Of a stretch of DNA of 64,000 nucleotides, positions 24,101 to 37,035 are shown piece by piece. Origin of the DNA: Echinostoma caproni. Taxonomy: Eukaryota > Platyhelminthes > Trematoda > Plagiorchiida > Echinostomatidae. The stretch covers positions 1 through 64,000 of the forward strand of contig UZAN01040112.1 in assembly GCA_900618425.1 (NCBI GenBank). The letters run 5' to 3'. The first letter of the stretch is position 1. Each line of letters begins with the position of its first letter. Below the pieces are notes generated by a model, which did not search any database, had not been told where the DNA came from, and was given only the letters and a program-made list of their open reading frames with translations. Both the position numbers and the translations under genes were made by a program.

Positions 24101-27100
24101 GATTAGGTTTTCCTTGTGAGATTTTATACTCGTACCACAGCTTCCCTTTGAGGAGTCTAAAGCTCGTTTCTGACTGCAAACTGGGTCGATTGAATGGATA
24201 CTTTTTGAATAAGAAGGAGGGATTTCAGAGAACTTTAAATAACTTGGATTAGCGAAATGCGGTGCGATTATTCGTTTTCAACTACCTGTTCGACCACATT
24301 TGGACACGTGCGCAAATCCCCGATGAAAGGATCAACGGGAAACCAGCAGTGAAGCACTTTTTCAATGTCTTCATAAAAAGTCTCTATAAATTCTCCTAAA
24401 ATCTTATGGTGGTACCGAAAATGAAACCCCACTCCAATTATTCTGTTTTTTTCTTCTGGTAACAATACACTTCGGTGGTGGCTGGTTATCAGCATTTACT
24501 CAGGACCGGTTACCGAACTTTTTGCGCAATCGCTCAAATTACCTCAAAGCATCATAGTAGAGTCAGATTAGCTCGGATGGAATTTCGGCCTGTGATCCAA
24601 TTTCGTGGCGCTTGCGTGCAAACATCTCCGGCAGGGCTATATCTCAGCTATCTCGGTGAGATCCAACCGGGTAGTTACATCGGCGCACGCGAATACCCCC
24701 TCATCTTCGGAGGCTGAGCGATGTTCTCCGGGACTCAGTGTCCACAGTATTTTCTCCTCTCCCATCCTTCCGTCCTTGCGTCCGTTCACGCTAACAGCAC
24801 CTGCGGTCGTCTGAAATTTCTCCGTATTTGAGGTAGCAGTATTTGAACGATAAATTTATTAACTATCAAGCCAGAATGTGTGCAATTTGCCATGTAGAAT
24901 GAAGAATGGGAACACAGGAACGAGAGAACACGCAATGTCCGGGGAGAAATGTGACCCGGTTTTTGGCTGCAGTGGTCCATCATTTCAAAACTTTTACAAG
25001 GTGGTTCAACCATTTCGGTATCTGAAACCACTTTTCCCTCTTTCAATTAGTTGGCCATCCCTTCCGTTATTTCGATTCGGATAGAGTTGCGATTTCTTTC
25101 TTCGGCTGTTTTCTATCTGACGGTCCCTCAAGTAAGGTTTTATTAAATGGAGTGATTAAAAATCACTGCAATTTATACTTGACTCTTTCTATGATTAGTC
25201 AATCCAAGCGAACTGAAACGGTTATCGTGTGGCTTATTTTTATTTGGAATTTTCGTGGTTATATTTGTTTAGTTGAGCACACTTAATCGTTTCTTCGCCA
25301 ATCTCAGTAATTTACTGAACAGAAAACCTGTAAATATCCGCTCAATTACTATTTTTAACATGTATTGATTATTCACTCCGAGAAAGTTAATGACAATTAC
25401 TCTAAATTGGTTGTGAGGATCCGAAATCACGAAAACTGCCGAACCAATCCCATGGAGATGCTCGCATGCATACACAGTTGCGAGGTGTACGCGCTTTCGG
25501 CTAGAACTCATTGATAGAAAAACAATTACAAACAAGCAACGTTACCCCTCCCAGGTGCCAGTAAATGTTTTCGTTGCCTAAAACGTTCATTGTTCGCATT
25601 TGTATCTTATTTCCCCTTTCCCTTTTTCTCTAACTACTCAACGGTTTTGCCAATTCTGTCTGATAATTAACATTTCCAAATTGTGGTCCAAACGAAGTTG
25701 ATCAGCGATGATGATGAGGGTGATGTAAACAGACAAACAGACTACTGCAAAAGGGCACAAACAAACGCACACACTGAACGGATGCAAAGGGAGGGGGGAT
25801 GGGCCCGGAAACAAACGAAGGTGAACAAAATGGAAAGTGGAATAAATGACACAATCGTCATGATCGACAATCTTCAGCATCATCATCATCACCATCATTA
25901 TCCTCATCATCAATCACATCTCACCCAAACTGCATGCATACACCAAAAAGGAGATTCATCATTCTCGATTAATTGGGATTAAACGAGAAAACGAATTTCG
26001 ATAACGGATTGGTCCATCAATTCTAGCCTATTCTTTTCTTTTCGTGTAGTTCGTGGCACCCCGTTCTGTGCATGCACATGCTATCTCGTTAACGTTCTCT
26101 TGATTTGTGTCCAGGATATAAACATATATAGGCGCACATATTTATACACACGCACACATACACACACTAGGAAGTCGTTTGCGTAGCTAGGACAGAAAAT
26201 GATCATGTATCGCTAGGCGATCGATCGTTAGAATGATCGGATTATTTCGTTCAAGGAGTTGATGATGATCTGTTCTATTCGTGCGTTTTTACTTTGTTTG
26301 TGCACAGTCTCGCCAGCGTATGTGTGAAAAAATTTTAATCACAGACCAATTGCCCTTTTTTCATTCAACTATTGAACATTCTCAAGCAAGATTTCAATTG
26401 ATTCATCCTCCCGAATGTCTCCAATAGTCTCCCTGTCACCCTCGGGTGTGTGTATGTGTATTTGGGACTGCATTGTCCCAGGGAATGAAAAGAATTGATG
26501 ACTTTTGTTGCGACAAATGCGATATATTGATCCACATGAATTAGACTGAACGAGTCTCTTTTTATACGGTCTGGTTTGCGGTGCAACTGAAGAAATTCGA
26601 TCGTGTTTTTCCTTCAATTGGGAATAAAGAACATTGGTTCAAGCCCGATGACTGTACACTAAATTAGATGACCACAACGCCAGTGTTTCTGTAAAACGGT
26701 GAGTAAATTGAATATGACTTTGAGACGGTTCTATGGGGGACACGATAAAAATTATATTTCGTTATTGATGTAATTCGCATTTGCCTTGAGATTTCATGTT
26801 TTGGATTTCACGAATCAAGTTACTCAGTGCTACTTAGTGCCACTGGTAAAAAAACTATAAAATGAGGCTAGATGATTCAGTCCTCTTCTGTTGCTACAGC
26901 TGAGCTTAACGATGAGGCTGTGGAGCAACCGGCTCGTATCCATGGATCGCAATTGTGTTCGGAACTCAGTACTATTTTGCTCTCCCCATCAGCAAGCAGA
27001 TACTACTGCTTTGGCGGCACGTTGCAAAATTACGAACGATCTACTACAAACCTGAGAATGTTTTACCTCGCTCTGTGATTGATAGCTCGAACGTCAGTTG

Positions 27101-27957
27101 AAGGAGGCCATCACTTCGCAGGTTGATCACTGCAATAGGGAAGATTACGTTCACACGATAGGCCCCTGTAATGCAAACAAAGCTAAGGAAAACATAGAAG
27201 CACCCTTGTTACCGGCACTTCAGTAGGGAGATAAGCAGAACATTTTAAATTATGTGAAAAATTCATCAAAAATGGCATCGATTCAATTCTTTTCATATGG
27301 TTATTAGAAGTATTTTCTCGACTTCTCGAAGTGATTTTCACTTTTTAAACAACTAAGCTTTTCTTATAAACCACAAGTTGTTCCTGCATAAACTAAATTA
27401 TCGGGAATAAAAATTGCTCCAATCAATGGTCTGCCTATTTGATTCTACCGTTCCGAGTCTTTCAGATGAAACGACAAGAACCCTGTTCTTTACTGTAAGG
27501 AGAGGACTTTATGACACCACCTGAAGCGAGACCGAAGTATAATCATTAGTGAGTACTAGAATTAGAATTAGTAGAGTATTTTCAGCCGATTTCTCATCAT
27601 ATCGGGTTTAAGATTAAAGCATGCAGATGGATTGCATCGTGCGACCGGAAATTCCGTTTGAAAATGGGCTTTACCGGGGAAGAATATTTAAAAGGAGTTT
27701 GTGGTCCAGTTGTGTCCTCGGGTTCACTATTATCACCAAGTTGAAACTAGCAGTAGACGCGGGTCTTCTAGAAGCCCATGAGATTTACATAGCCAGAGGT
27801 TTACCCTCAAAAGAAGAGGTGAGATGGTACCAGAGGCACCTCTCCTTTCCAATCGAAACATGAATGATCACAGTGCTCTAAAAGATAATAATACTAATGA
27901 TGCACGGTGCTGACGATGAATATGTAGTGAATGCCCTCTCAACTGCTACATAATTGT
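21103..27957. other. Non-coding stretch, no gene recognised
   Basis: No frame matches a known family. A patch richer in G+C at about 24540-24800 has open frames in two registers and could be a fragment of an unassigned repeat or an exon, but nothing identifies it. A tandem duplication of 13 bases (ttcctatagatg-type) lies near 21188-21212. A B-box-like word at 22486 has no convincing A-box. Confidence 0.55.
25876..25913 (+). repeat. Imperfect (CAT/ATC)n microsatellite
   Basis: Trinucleotide tract made of CAT with interspersed CAC and TAT units. Confidence 0.85.
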
Positions 27958-27970
27958 TTACAATATAGTT
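27958..27970 (+). repeat. Left putative target-site duplication of PLE2
   Basis: The 13-bp word ttacaatatagtt recurs exactly at 28889-28901 in direct orientation, immediately outside the inverted arm on the right. Confidence 0.6.
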
Positions 27971-28022
27971 TGAATAGAGAAGTCAGAAACATGGGTTTGC
28001 ACAATGTATCCATGGTCATTTC
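27969..28022 (+). repeat. Left arm of the 54-bp PLE2 inverted repeat
   Basis: This segment of PLE2 coding sequence (tttgaataga to gtcatttc) is the exact reverse complement of 28814-28867. Confidence 0.95.
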
Positions 28023-28416
28023 ATCGACATCGGTGAAAGAACCATTGCCCCCCTCCGCCAAATCAAACTGTATTTACCAATTCACGTGCGGATGCTCAGC
28101 CATCTACATAGGCAGGACAGAGAGGCAGTTACGTCACCGAGTGGCCGAACATATCCCGGTGTGGCTTAGGAAAGCGATGGACGACAAGTTCAAAACTGTT
28201 ACGTCATCGAATGAGCAGAAAGGACTAAGATCTTCGATAACACAGCATTTGTTCGAACAAAAACATTGTGTCACCCCACCCCACGCATTTCAGGTCATCT
28301 ACAACACAACAAACACAAAGTTACTGAAATTTGCCGCGGCTCTAGCCATTCGTATCCTCAAACCCGATCTATGCAAACAACGTGAATGGTTAGTCACTTT
28401 AGCTTTGCCTTGGTGA
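27971..28416 (+). pseudogene. GIY-YIG endonuclease domain of a Penelope-like element
   Basis: The reading frame ends at a stop at 28414-28416. It carries the zinc-finger-like CIYQFTCGC, then IYIGRTERQLRHRVAEH (the YIG half of GIY-YIG with the conserved Arg and downstream His), SSITQHLFEQKHC, AFQVIYNTTNTKLLKFAAALAI, LKPDLCKQ and the terminal LALPW characteristic of PLEs. The usual catalytic Glu before the final hydrophobic helix is replaced by Ala (FAAALAI), so the nuclease would be inactive even if expressed. The reverse transcriptase domain is missing: the copy is 5'-truncated at the target-site duplication. Coding sequence upstream of the cut survives only in the inverted arm on the right. 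Confidence 0.85.
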
Positions 28417-28457
28417 TTACCCCCACCCTCTCCCGTTCTTTGTGTTACTGTGTCGTG
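28204..28457 (+). repeat. First copy of a 254-bp direct duplication
   Basis: This segment, from the middle of the GIY-YIG frame into the 3' non-coding sequence, is repeated at 28459-28712 with a single visible mismatch (C at 28438, T at 28693). The copies are separated by exactly one N. Confidence 0.95.
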
Positions 28458-28458
28458 N
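28458..28458. other. Single-N assembly joint between duplicated segments
   Basis: The N lies exactly between two near-identical 254-bp copies. This is what results when two contig ends that overlap are joined without merging. Confidence 0.85.
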
Positions 28459-28712
28459 TCATCGAATGAGCAGAAAGGACTAAGATCTTCGATAACACAG
28501 CATTTGTTCGAACAAAAACATTGTGTCACCCCACCCCACGCATTTCAGGTCATCTACAACACAACAAACACAAAGTTACTGAAATTTGCCGCGGCTCTAG
28601 CCATTCGTATCCTCAAACCCGATCTATGCAAACAACGTGAATGGTTAGTCACTTTAGCTTTGCCTTGGTGATTACCCCCACCCTCTCCCGTTTTTTGTGT
28701 TACTGTGTCGTG
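28459..28712 (+). repeat. Second copy of the 254-bp duplication (probably artefact)
   Basis: It repeats the last 70 codons of PLE2 and its 3' flank. The same peptide from SSNEQKGL to LALPW is encoded. Because it starts mid-gene immediately after an N and is nearly identical to the first copy, an unmerged contig overlap is more likely than a real tandem duplication. Confidence 0.8.
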
Positions 28713-28813
28713 TTGTGTGTTGTGATTAGCAATCATGTCTTCATTTCACGGTAGTTATCTCACTGACTATATAAAATGACTTTGACTGCAGTATGCACGT
28801 GTACAGATGCAGC

Positions 28814-28888
28814 GAAATGACCATGGATACATTGTGCAAACCCATGTTTCTGACTTCTCTATTCAAATTTGTGACGGGAAAACATTGC
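28814..28888 (-). repeat. Right inverted arm of PLE2, extending beyond the left arm
   Basis: Positions 28814-28867 are the exact reverse complement of 27969-28022. The next 21 bases, read on the minus strand, add codons for QCFPVTN directly before the shared LNREVRNMG, so the frame stays open across the junction. Confidence 0.9.
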
Positions 28889-28901
28889 TTACAATATAGT
28901 T
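28889..28901 (+). repeat. Right putative target-site duplication of PLE2
   Basis: Exact 13-bp match to 27958-27970. Confidence 0.6.
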
Positions 28902-29888
28902 ACTAAATCAATCATAATCACCCAAATCTCCGATCTAGAGAGACAACCACTGGCCTATAAAACGTTCTTATTCTGCAGGAACCCCATGGAATTTTTATCA
29001 GTCTCCAAAATAATGTATGTTTTGTGACTTGTACCTGAGATCCTGACACAGAAGTTACTCAGTCCTCAAACACCGCGGTCTAAGTACCTCCACATTGGCT
29101 AATAATGTAATAATAATAACTGTCCTATTACTTCCTTTTTTGTTTATTAAATATACAAATGTACAGTCAACTATAATAGATAACCTAGAATAACTATGAA
29201 TTATGGTCGATGCATGCATGCATTTTCAGAACCAGCAAAATATAAAATCGAATGTGCGTGTCATTTGATGTGATGTGACAACCAATGAGGTTCCCAAAGC
29301 TGATTTCTGGTTAGAAAATCAAAGCAAGTTGGATAATCAATGGCCCTTTTTGCATATAATTATGTGATCTCCAATATGTGGCTTAATTATTTGATGACCA
29401 CCCAAGAAACTTTGGTAATGATCTAAAATCAGAAATCATCTCTCTCACTCTTTAAATGTCATTAACGTTTACTAAAATGAACAATTCAGCGGTTCACACC
29501 CAAATTCTATATAGCAGAGGATAGTAACCTAGAAGGGCGAAAAGCGCAAGGAACAAAAATAACACGCAAATACTCACATTTATTCTCAACATTATAGATC
29601 AAACAGTTTTTTCTACAGCTTAGTTTGTTTCTGTAAAAAGTTCGTACTGAGTAATAAACGGTAATAGATCTTATCGCGCGTTACATTCAGTGGAATATAT
29701 GCAATGGCCGTGGTAGCTATTCAGTGACTTCATTTTGAAAGTGCGTGGTCTTCGCTCGAACACGATGCTCTCCTAATTGTTACTGTACTAAAACAAAATG
29801 CAGCTAGGAACCGATCAATAACAATTTTGAATGAAAACTTTTAATCGCCCTGTCAATATCAATTAGCGTTGATCTTCTTTTTGTAATA

Positions 29889-29910
29889 ATATATATATAT
29901 ATATATATAT
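29889..29910 (+). repeat. (AT)11 microsatellite
   Basis: Eleven uninterrupted AT dinucleotides. Confidence 0.95.
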
Positions 29911-32900
29911 CAACACTTTCGTTCAGTGAGATTTGATAACCTGATCTGCTACATATATGCCTGTTTGTGTTCCATCGGCGATTGAGGAGATTAAATGAAG
30001 TGCTAACAACTCACGGAATATGCTTTCATTCGGTCTTCATTTTATCGCTAGCACCCAATCTTACAGAGTGGTAACCGTGTCTCATTCCCTATTAATTATG
30101 TTCGTAGCCGGGAAGGGAGAAAAGCAAAATAGCAGATGGCCATTTTATATCAACATCAATCTTATCCGAATATCTTAAGGTCTTCCAGCACCCTTCTAAC
30201 CATCGGTTCCTTCACACTGCATACGGACGAATTGTAACAAATACAATTTCTGGGGAATGTTTCTAGGAAATTCAAAAAGATCAATTTTTTTCAACTCAGT
30301 AACACAATTGTCGTTTTGAAATGCGTGGTATGAAAGACTACGCATATTATCATCCCCATACATTTTCCGTTAACTTTTCAGCAATTTTCTGTGTGATATT
30401 TGACAACGACAAATATAGATCAACGATTTGTCATTGTGGAGCTCCGTTAGCATTGCAAGCCATCTTCATTCCCATGCCGGAACTCGGAACGCAAACCTTG
30501 CGATGCGAAATATGTGTTGATCTAGACATACGTGACCGAATTCCAAGTAAGACCAGGTACAGCTTCATGTCATCCAATCACACTTCAGGAAGCTCGACCA
30601 ATGGTACACCAGGCGAACATTACAGTCAAGTTCGTACATGTGATGCCTCTGCGCAAACGGTTACTCGATTGGACGACGGTCCTTCAACCAATGATATGGT
30701 CTATAAGTTTCTATGAAACATGCTCTAATTCTTTTAATAAACAAGCATTTACTGCTACCAATTCCTCGTGTATTTCATTGGTGTCTGCAGTTCGGGTTGG
30801 AGCCAAATCAGTTGTGAGCATTACATAACGGATTATCGTATTCCGAATTCAATACTTTTCTGATTACCACAAAATTGCTGGTTGGCGAATCTGCACGGAC
30901 AATGCAAGAAACATGTCAATTTGGGTATCTATGCCCTCACTTCGTTGGTCACTGGTCGGGTAGCTCATGGAAAAGTTTTCTACCCCCAAGGTATCCGTGA
31001 CACAAATAGCGTGCACTTCAGATCAGTTCTAACATGTACCAAAAAGTTTACTAGTAGTCTGTTTGACAACGTTAAACAAACTTTTAACTGCATTGGGAAC
31101 TAACGTACAACCAGAAATGGCATCAAGCAATTCTGAGGAGTTAATATGAAAACAGTGACAATAAAAGGAAAACTTTCAAGGATATTTTTTATTTTCTGAA
31201 ATTACAGTAGACGCATTCATTGGAGAATACATCTTAGGTCGATCTTCTGAAGAGATAACTGGTTTCGAAACATCATACCTTATGTCCGTGGTTTAGTTTC
31301 ATTTGAATTTTCCCGATACAAACGACTTACATTATCAGATAGGAGCTTCATGAAAAGCCATATTCTGTTCGGTTTTGTGCATACATTCGCCTTATTTGGT
31401 GTACATCAACACAAAAGGTCTCCATTGTATGGCCTTCTGCAGAGCAGAAAAGTGAGGCTATTCGCCTCAAAAGATTTTAAAAACATGGGTTAAAACATGG
31501 GTTATTCACAAACATTTGTTGAATAGTCTCACTATATATGTAGTAGTCATGGTTCGTGTGTGTTGCGTGCATTTCACCCCAAAAAAGAAAAGTTTAGCAA
31601 GAAAATAAATTTGTGCGCCGTATAAATGGCGTCACCAGAGAACTCTCCAAGCAGGCAGGTAGAAATGTTGGGATACTCAGCCAGCTGCAACCGGACAAAG
31701 GGTCACTCGGCTAGGCCCACTTTTGATCCTCCCCTGTGACTAGTCAATTGGTCCGTGAGAGGCCTGCCTGCTGCGTTTTAGTTGTACGGTGCGCCTAATC
31801 GATTCTCACGGTTGAAAGAAGCAAAAACGCCGAAATTCTGTTATTTTGCAATACAGTTTTGTAACGGTTCGCAAGCAGTACCAAAGGCAGATATTGCTTG
31901 GACCTTTTCGCAATAACAACATCTCGAATAAACACTCCGTGTTTTCATCCTATTGCGATGGCAACGTTGAATCAAAAACGGAACGAGCAATGCGAAATAA
32001 GGAATCCATTACAGCCAGAGATAGATCTAATTATTTGAACACGAGTGAACGTATTGCAAGTGTCCTTATCGATATGCGTACTAGGAGTACTATTTCATGA
32101 GATAAGCTTAAAGTTGGGTTTTCCGTATGGTAGATCATGACTTCAAATGCCATCGCTGTCGCATATTTTTCTTTTTATTGCATAGCGAGCTTATAGCAGC
32201 TATTGCTACATATCACATGGATTATACTAACGATTTTGAATCAGTTCATGGGCGCGTTTGGCTACAGTTGAACATATTTACAATTAAAATAAATAAAATT
32301 GAAATTGTTGGTAAAGATGATCCGATTTTCTTTCGGTCGTATGAGGAGTTCATCATGTTGATTTGTGATGCAATACCACCTTTAATCAGACTAAACACAA
32401 CTGATATTTTTTCCAAGAAGTATACTGCAGTGTTGAACGCATCGATCTTGAGATCGCATGCATTCGAAGTCGGAAACAAATTTAGACGTTATTTTGTACA
32501 ATAATTTGAAAATATTTCTCTATTCTAGGTGCCCCTTTTCCTTTTAACTCTGCTTGAATTGAAGCGTTAGCTCACCTTTAACCGGTTGAATGCACGAACC
32601 CCTAGACTTTCACTACTACGAATCAGAGCAGGATGATATTCCAGAGTTTTCTTTTGATAATTTATCCTGGTTATAACGGTCCAATTCTTCCGTGAGTTAG
32701 AATCCAGCTCGCGGCAAAATCGTTTGATGTTCGGTGCATACTCTATAGTCCCCCGTATTTGATCAAACTCCCCCCTCACACACGCACACGTAAATGCACA
32801 ATTAGATCTTCCAGGAAATACAAAATTAAAGTAAATAGTATGTATCCAATGGTAACGTGGTAAGGACAGCTACGACTACGTGTTCGGGTACATGTTAGCA

Positions 32901-34084
32901 ATTGGCCAACCACAGCCCAATACAATGTAACGGTCAAGATATCTGAGTTATTCCATCGGCTCTTCTATTCGCTATAACTGAATGCGAATTAGAGCGCCCG
33001 TTTCGATCAAGGCATAAATTGAAGATCAATGAGGGGTAACACATATTCACAGATTTTTCTATTGGCTTACAATAATATCCGACATCCGTTTCAACCTGTT
33101 CATTGTGTCTGGACTAACATACAATAAAATCGTCCTCACAGTAACTCGGAATACATGAGATTTCATCACGCGACTTTTGCAATACTTCACGCATTCTCTT
33201 GTTTGGCATCGTTTGAGTATTACTCATTTAAATTACAGTAATTTTTCCAAGTTCTATTGGAAGTACGGAAGTAGCTGACACGCTAGTTTTCAATGTTCCA
33301 TAAATATGCCTGTAAAATCTACATGCAACGAGGAATTATTGAAGGAACCCCGAAAAGTAATTTGGAGGTTGAAAGAGGAGATCATATTCATTTCATTTTG
33401 CATGTGGTACGTGCGGTTTCATTTTCTAGCCAAAGTAGAGGTAGTCAGCTGCCGTCTTCACAACCCTTTCTTGTTTGTGCCCAAATGTATTTTTTTTTCA
33501 AGAACTTAAGCGCTAGTGGCCGGACGGTGTACAAGTGACCTGTGCCGAGGCACCCTAACAACTATTAATGGTTTCTCAATAAAACCGATATTCGAAATGG
33601 AGAACAAATGTGAGCCAAATTTCGAACATTCAAATTACTCTCGCGTTGCCTTCATAAAACCCTATCTGCAATTTGCCCTATATGTACATTATGTATTACA
33701 TGAGCATGATAGTGAATCAATGAAAATGATCTCACTCTACACTGTGTATCCATCATGTTTTCTGTGGTACTATTTAGACATATTTGAATGCATTCAGCAT
33801 GGTAATAATCACTAAGATCCTGCATTTAAGTATAAATTTCCCTGTTGAATCGGGAGTTTCCAAACTCTGAGTTGCAGACTCTCCTCTGGTTCCCGAAATA
33901 TGTACAAAAATACCAATTCGTTGTTTTTGTCGCTACCTAACTTTGGTTTTCTGTAAGGAAACGATTCCTTTAAAACCCGTAGAACAGCACTGACTTCCGT
34001 GTAGCTCAGGAGTAAGGGTATGCAGTCCCGACACAAATGTTTGCGGTTCGTGTGCTGACAGGGACACAAAATGTACGCGCAGTG

Positions 34085-34133
34085 CTGATCAGTCCCAAAC
34101 AGGATGAAACAGCTGTCCAGAGCTCTGTGTCGA
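34085..34133 (+). repeat. Hammerhead-like repeat, copy A (best preserved)
   Basis: The sequence runs ctgatca, gtccc, aaac, aggat, gaaac, and then agctgtccag. It matches the order of a hammerhead core: CTGANGA, a stem II of four pairs (GTCC with GGAT, one wobble), a short loop, then GAAAC. The invariant G of CTGANGA is C here, so this copy should not cleave. Its arrangement closely resembles the hammerhead of schistosome Sm-alpha SINEs. The following AGCTGTCCAG is shared with the copies at 41.2 and 46.5 kb. Confidence 0.45.
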
Positions 34134-36069
34134 TTATCACAAAACATTTTCATCGCATAAGAACTGACTTCATTTAGATATGATGGTCTGCTCCTGTGCG
34201 CGTGAAAGACAGAGACTTAACACAAGTGGCTACACACCATATTGTCTTCCTTGTAGCTAGTCAACGATGGAGCGGCGGACTTTTATGGTTAACTGCGAGA
34301 ATAAGCTTTGAATATGACAAAATACAGGGTAATAATTTACCGGTAATGTTTTCAATCGCTTAGAAGCATCTTGCTTTGTCCTACAGCTGAAAACTGTGTT
34401 AACATGGTCTTTATTAATTGAATACAAAAAAAACTGAATACGAGAACAGTGAATGCTCGAGCCTTCCCTGAGTTCGTAGGTATTGTACTAATTTTCCTTA
34501 AGGAAATGTTCATGTGAACAAAACGCGATCACTTTGTTTTGCGTATATGTTACTCATGAACTTAGATGTCTGCCATTCCAGCATATCTCAGTTTAATCTT
34601 TCACGCTATCTTATGGTAATTACTGAGAATTCCTGATTAGATGTTACGCCATTTACTGTGGTCAATAATTTATCACTGGAAATGAAGAATATCCGGGTCG
34701 AAATTCATGCTTACCTCATAGGTTTTATTCAAACTATTTTGCTAGTGATCTTGACGTGCACCACAGAATACATCGAATAGATTGATGGTTATTGACTTCG
34801 AGTGACTCGAGTACCAAATAAGTGATATTTTGGCTGATTTCCTTTATATCTGGATTTGACTCCAAGCATAATTTTGTTTTCCAAGCTCAGCGTTTCACGG
34901 AACATTGGAGGAATGCATCAACTTAGCCAATCCTCATAACATTTATCATATTATGCGGGTCAACTCAGATTGCTCTATCCCAGACGAGTATGAATGCACG
35001 TGCGTAAAAGACACGCCAATACGCATGCACAGGATGCCACTACGTAATTGGGAATGAACAGTTATTCAACATGGCCGAGCACTAGGTATAATATGGTCTG
35101 CCCCCAGAAAATTCCAACCAAACCCTAATGATTTTCCATCCTAAAAAAATGAGAGTTGTTTTGGACAAACCATGACAGTTTAACGCAATAATTCCCCGGC
35201 AATGCAAAAGTTCAGAACATCGGTTTGCATCATCTAGCCACAACCAGTTCCTTGAATATATACACCCGCATACTGCAGTTCAAGTCATCATTTATGCAGA
35301 GAGAAAACTAAACCCAGTACAGAATAAACGCCAATTCACACTGTTCGAAGATCGAGAACTGCTAGTTAGATTAGTCCTTCCCTGATTACAAGTATTAGCT
35401 CCACCCTCGCTCCCTCCATTTCCGGGATTACGATTGCATGCAGCTTTGACTTTGGTCTATGCGTTATCTTTTTACCCGTGTGAACGATTTTCTTGATTGC
35501 AGTGGGCACGGATAAAAAAAGGCAACAAAAAGATTCCGGTTACATTGTACACATGAATGGTCTTGACTTCATTTTTCTACAATTATGAAAATAGATCGAT
35601 TTTCTGATAAAATAAATAACTTTTTATTTGTAACTTAGAGAACATTTTAACACTTTGATGAAGAGGCTTTAAGGTACTGTTCAAACATATAATATCTGAA
35701 GTCCAGTTTAATTTTAGGCTAAATTTACACCGTTGCGTAATTTTTCATCTTTCAAAGGAGAATTTGTTAACTTGTCGCCTGTACAGTACAACACAGATTG
35801 AGCCAGTCAGTTATTTAAATTCATCCACTTGAAAAGCCAAACACACCTTAGGTGGATCATTGTTGTTAAATGTCTTGATTCTGTTTATTATTTCTTTGTT
35901 ATGCATATAGAACCAGTTCACCCTCTAACAGTCAGTGGGTCCGGAAATTTGGACCATTGTACAATCAGCAAACCCAGAATCATTTAGTAAACTAATTTAT
36001 TTACACACTGTCTTGTATCAATTTATTGGGATTACCGGTTTCCGTGTGCAACTAAGCTGAGCTGTTCAC

Positions 36070-37035
36070 NNNNNNNNNNNNNNNNNNNNNNNNNNNNNNN
36101 NNNNNNNNNNNNNNNNNNNNNNNNNNNNNNNNNNNNNNNNNNNNNNNNNNNNNNNNNNNNNNNNNNNNNNNNNNNNNNNNNNNNNNNNNNNNNNNNNNNN
36201 NNNNNNNNNNNNNNNNNNNNNNNNNNNNNNNNNNNNNNNNNNNNNNNNNNNNNNNNNNNNNNNNNNNNNNNNNNNNNNNNNNNNNNNNNNNNNNNNNNNN
36301 NNNNNNNNNNNNNNNNNNNNNNNNNNNNNNNNNNNNNNNNNNNNNNNNNNNNNNNNNNNNNNNNNNNNNNNNNNNNNNNNNNNNNNNNNNNNNNNNNNNN
36401 NNNNNNNNNNNNNNNNNNNNNNNNNNNNNNNNNNNNNNNNNNNNNNNNNNNNNNNNNNNNNNNNNNNNNNNNNNNNNNNNNNNNNNNNNNNNNNNNNNNN
36501 NNNNNNNNNNNNNNNNNNNNNNNNNNNNNNNNNNNNNNNNNNNNNNNNNNNNNNNNNNNNNNNNNNNNNNNNNNNNNNNNNNNNNNNNNNNNNNNNNNNN
36601 NNNNNNNNNNNNNNNNNNNNNNNNNNNNNNNNNNNNNNNNNNNNNNNNNNNNNNNNNNNNNNNNNNNNNNNNNNNNNNNNNNNNNNNNNNNNNNNNNNNN
36701 NNNNNNNNNNNNNNNNNNNNNNNNNNNNNNNNNNNNNNNNNNNNNNNNNNNNNNNNNNNNNNNNNNNNNNNNNNNNNNNNNNNNNNNNNNNNNNNNNNNN
36801 NNNNNNNNNNNNNNNNNNNNNNNNNNNNNNNNNNNNNNNNNNNNNNNNNNNNNNNNNNNNNNNNNNNNNNNNNNNNNNNNNNNNNNNNNNNNNNNNNNNN
36901 NNNNNNNNNNNNNNNNNNNNNNNNNNNNNNNNNNNNNNNNNNNNNNNNNNNNNNNNNNNNNNNNNNNNNNNNNNNNNNNNNNNNNNNNNNNNNNNNNNNN
37001 NNNNNNNNNNNNNNNNNNNNNNNNNNNNNNNNNNN
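36070..37035. other. Assembly gap of 966 N
   Basis: Unknown bases only. Any open frame drawn across it is meaningless. Confidence 1.

Larger units (their letters stand above)
27958..28901 (+). mobile_element. PLE2: truncated Penelope-like element copy with inverted end
   Basis: A 13-bp direct repeat ttacaatatagtt at 27958-27970 and 28889-28901 encloses a GIY-YIG coding fragment and 3' non-coding sequence. The 5' coding end (27969-28022) is repeated perfectly in inverted orientation at 28814-28867. The inverted copy continues for 21 more bases (28868-28888) that encode, in the same frame, residues lying upstream of the left truncation point, so this arm kept more of the original element than the left end did. 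The apparent length is inflated by about 255 bp because of a duplicated segment around an N. Confidence 0.75.
28902..36069. other. Non-coding stretch, no gene recognised
   Basis: Frames of 100-131 codons (30321-30716, 32127-32504, 33812-34153 minus) show no family motif. They are uninterrupted but have no splice or promoter context, and I cannot separate them from chance. A tandem pair of aaaacatgggtt lies near 31480-31503. A hammerhead-like repeat is at 34085. Confidence 0.55.

Noticed and set aside
32127..32504. 125-codon plus-strand frame
   Set aside because: No motif, A+T-rich composition like its surroundings, and no splice signals; cannot be told from chance.
33812..34153. 113-codon Cys-rich minus-strand frame
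   Set aside because: No family motif or splice context, and it overlaps hammerhead-like copy A on the other strand, so it is more likely a repeat read in antisense.
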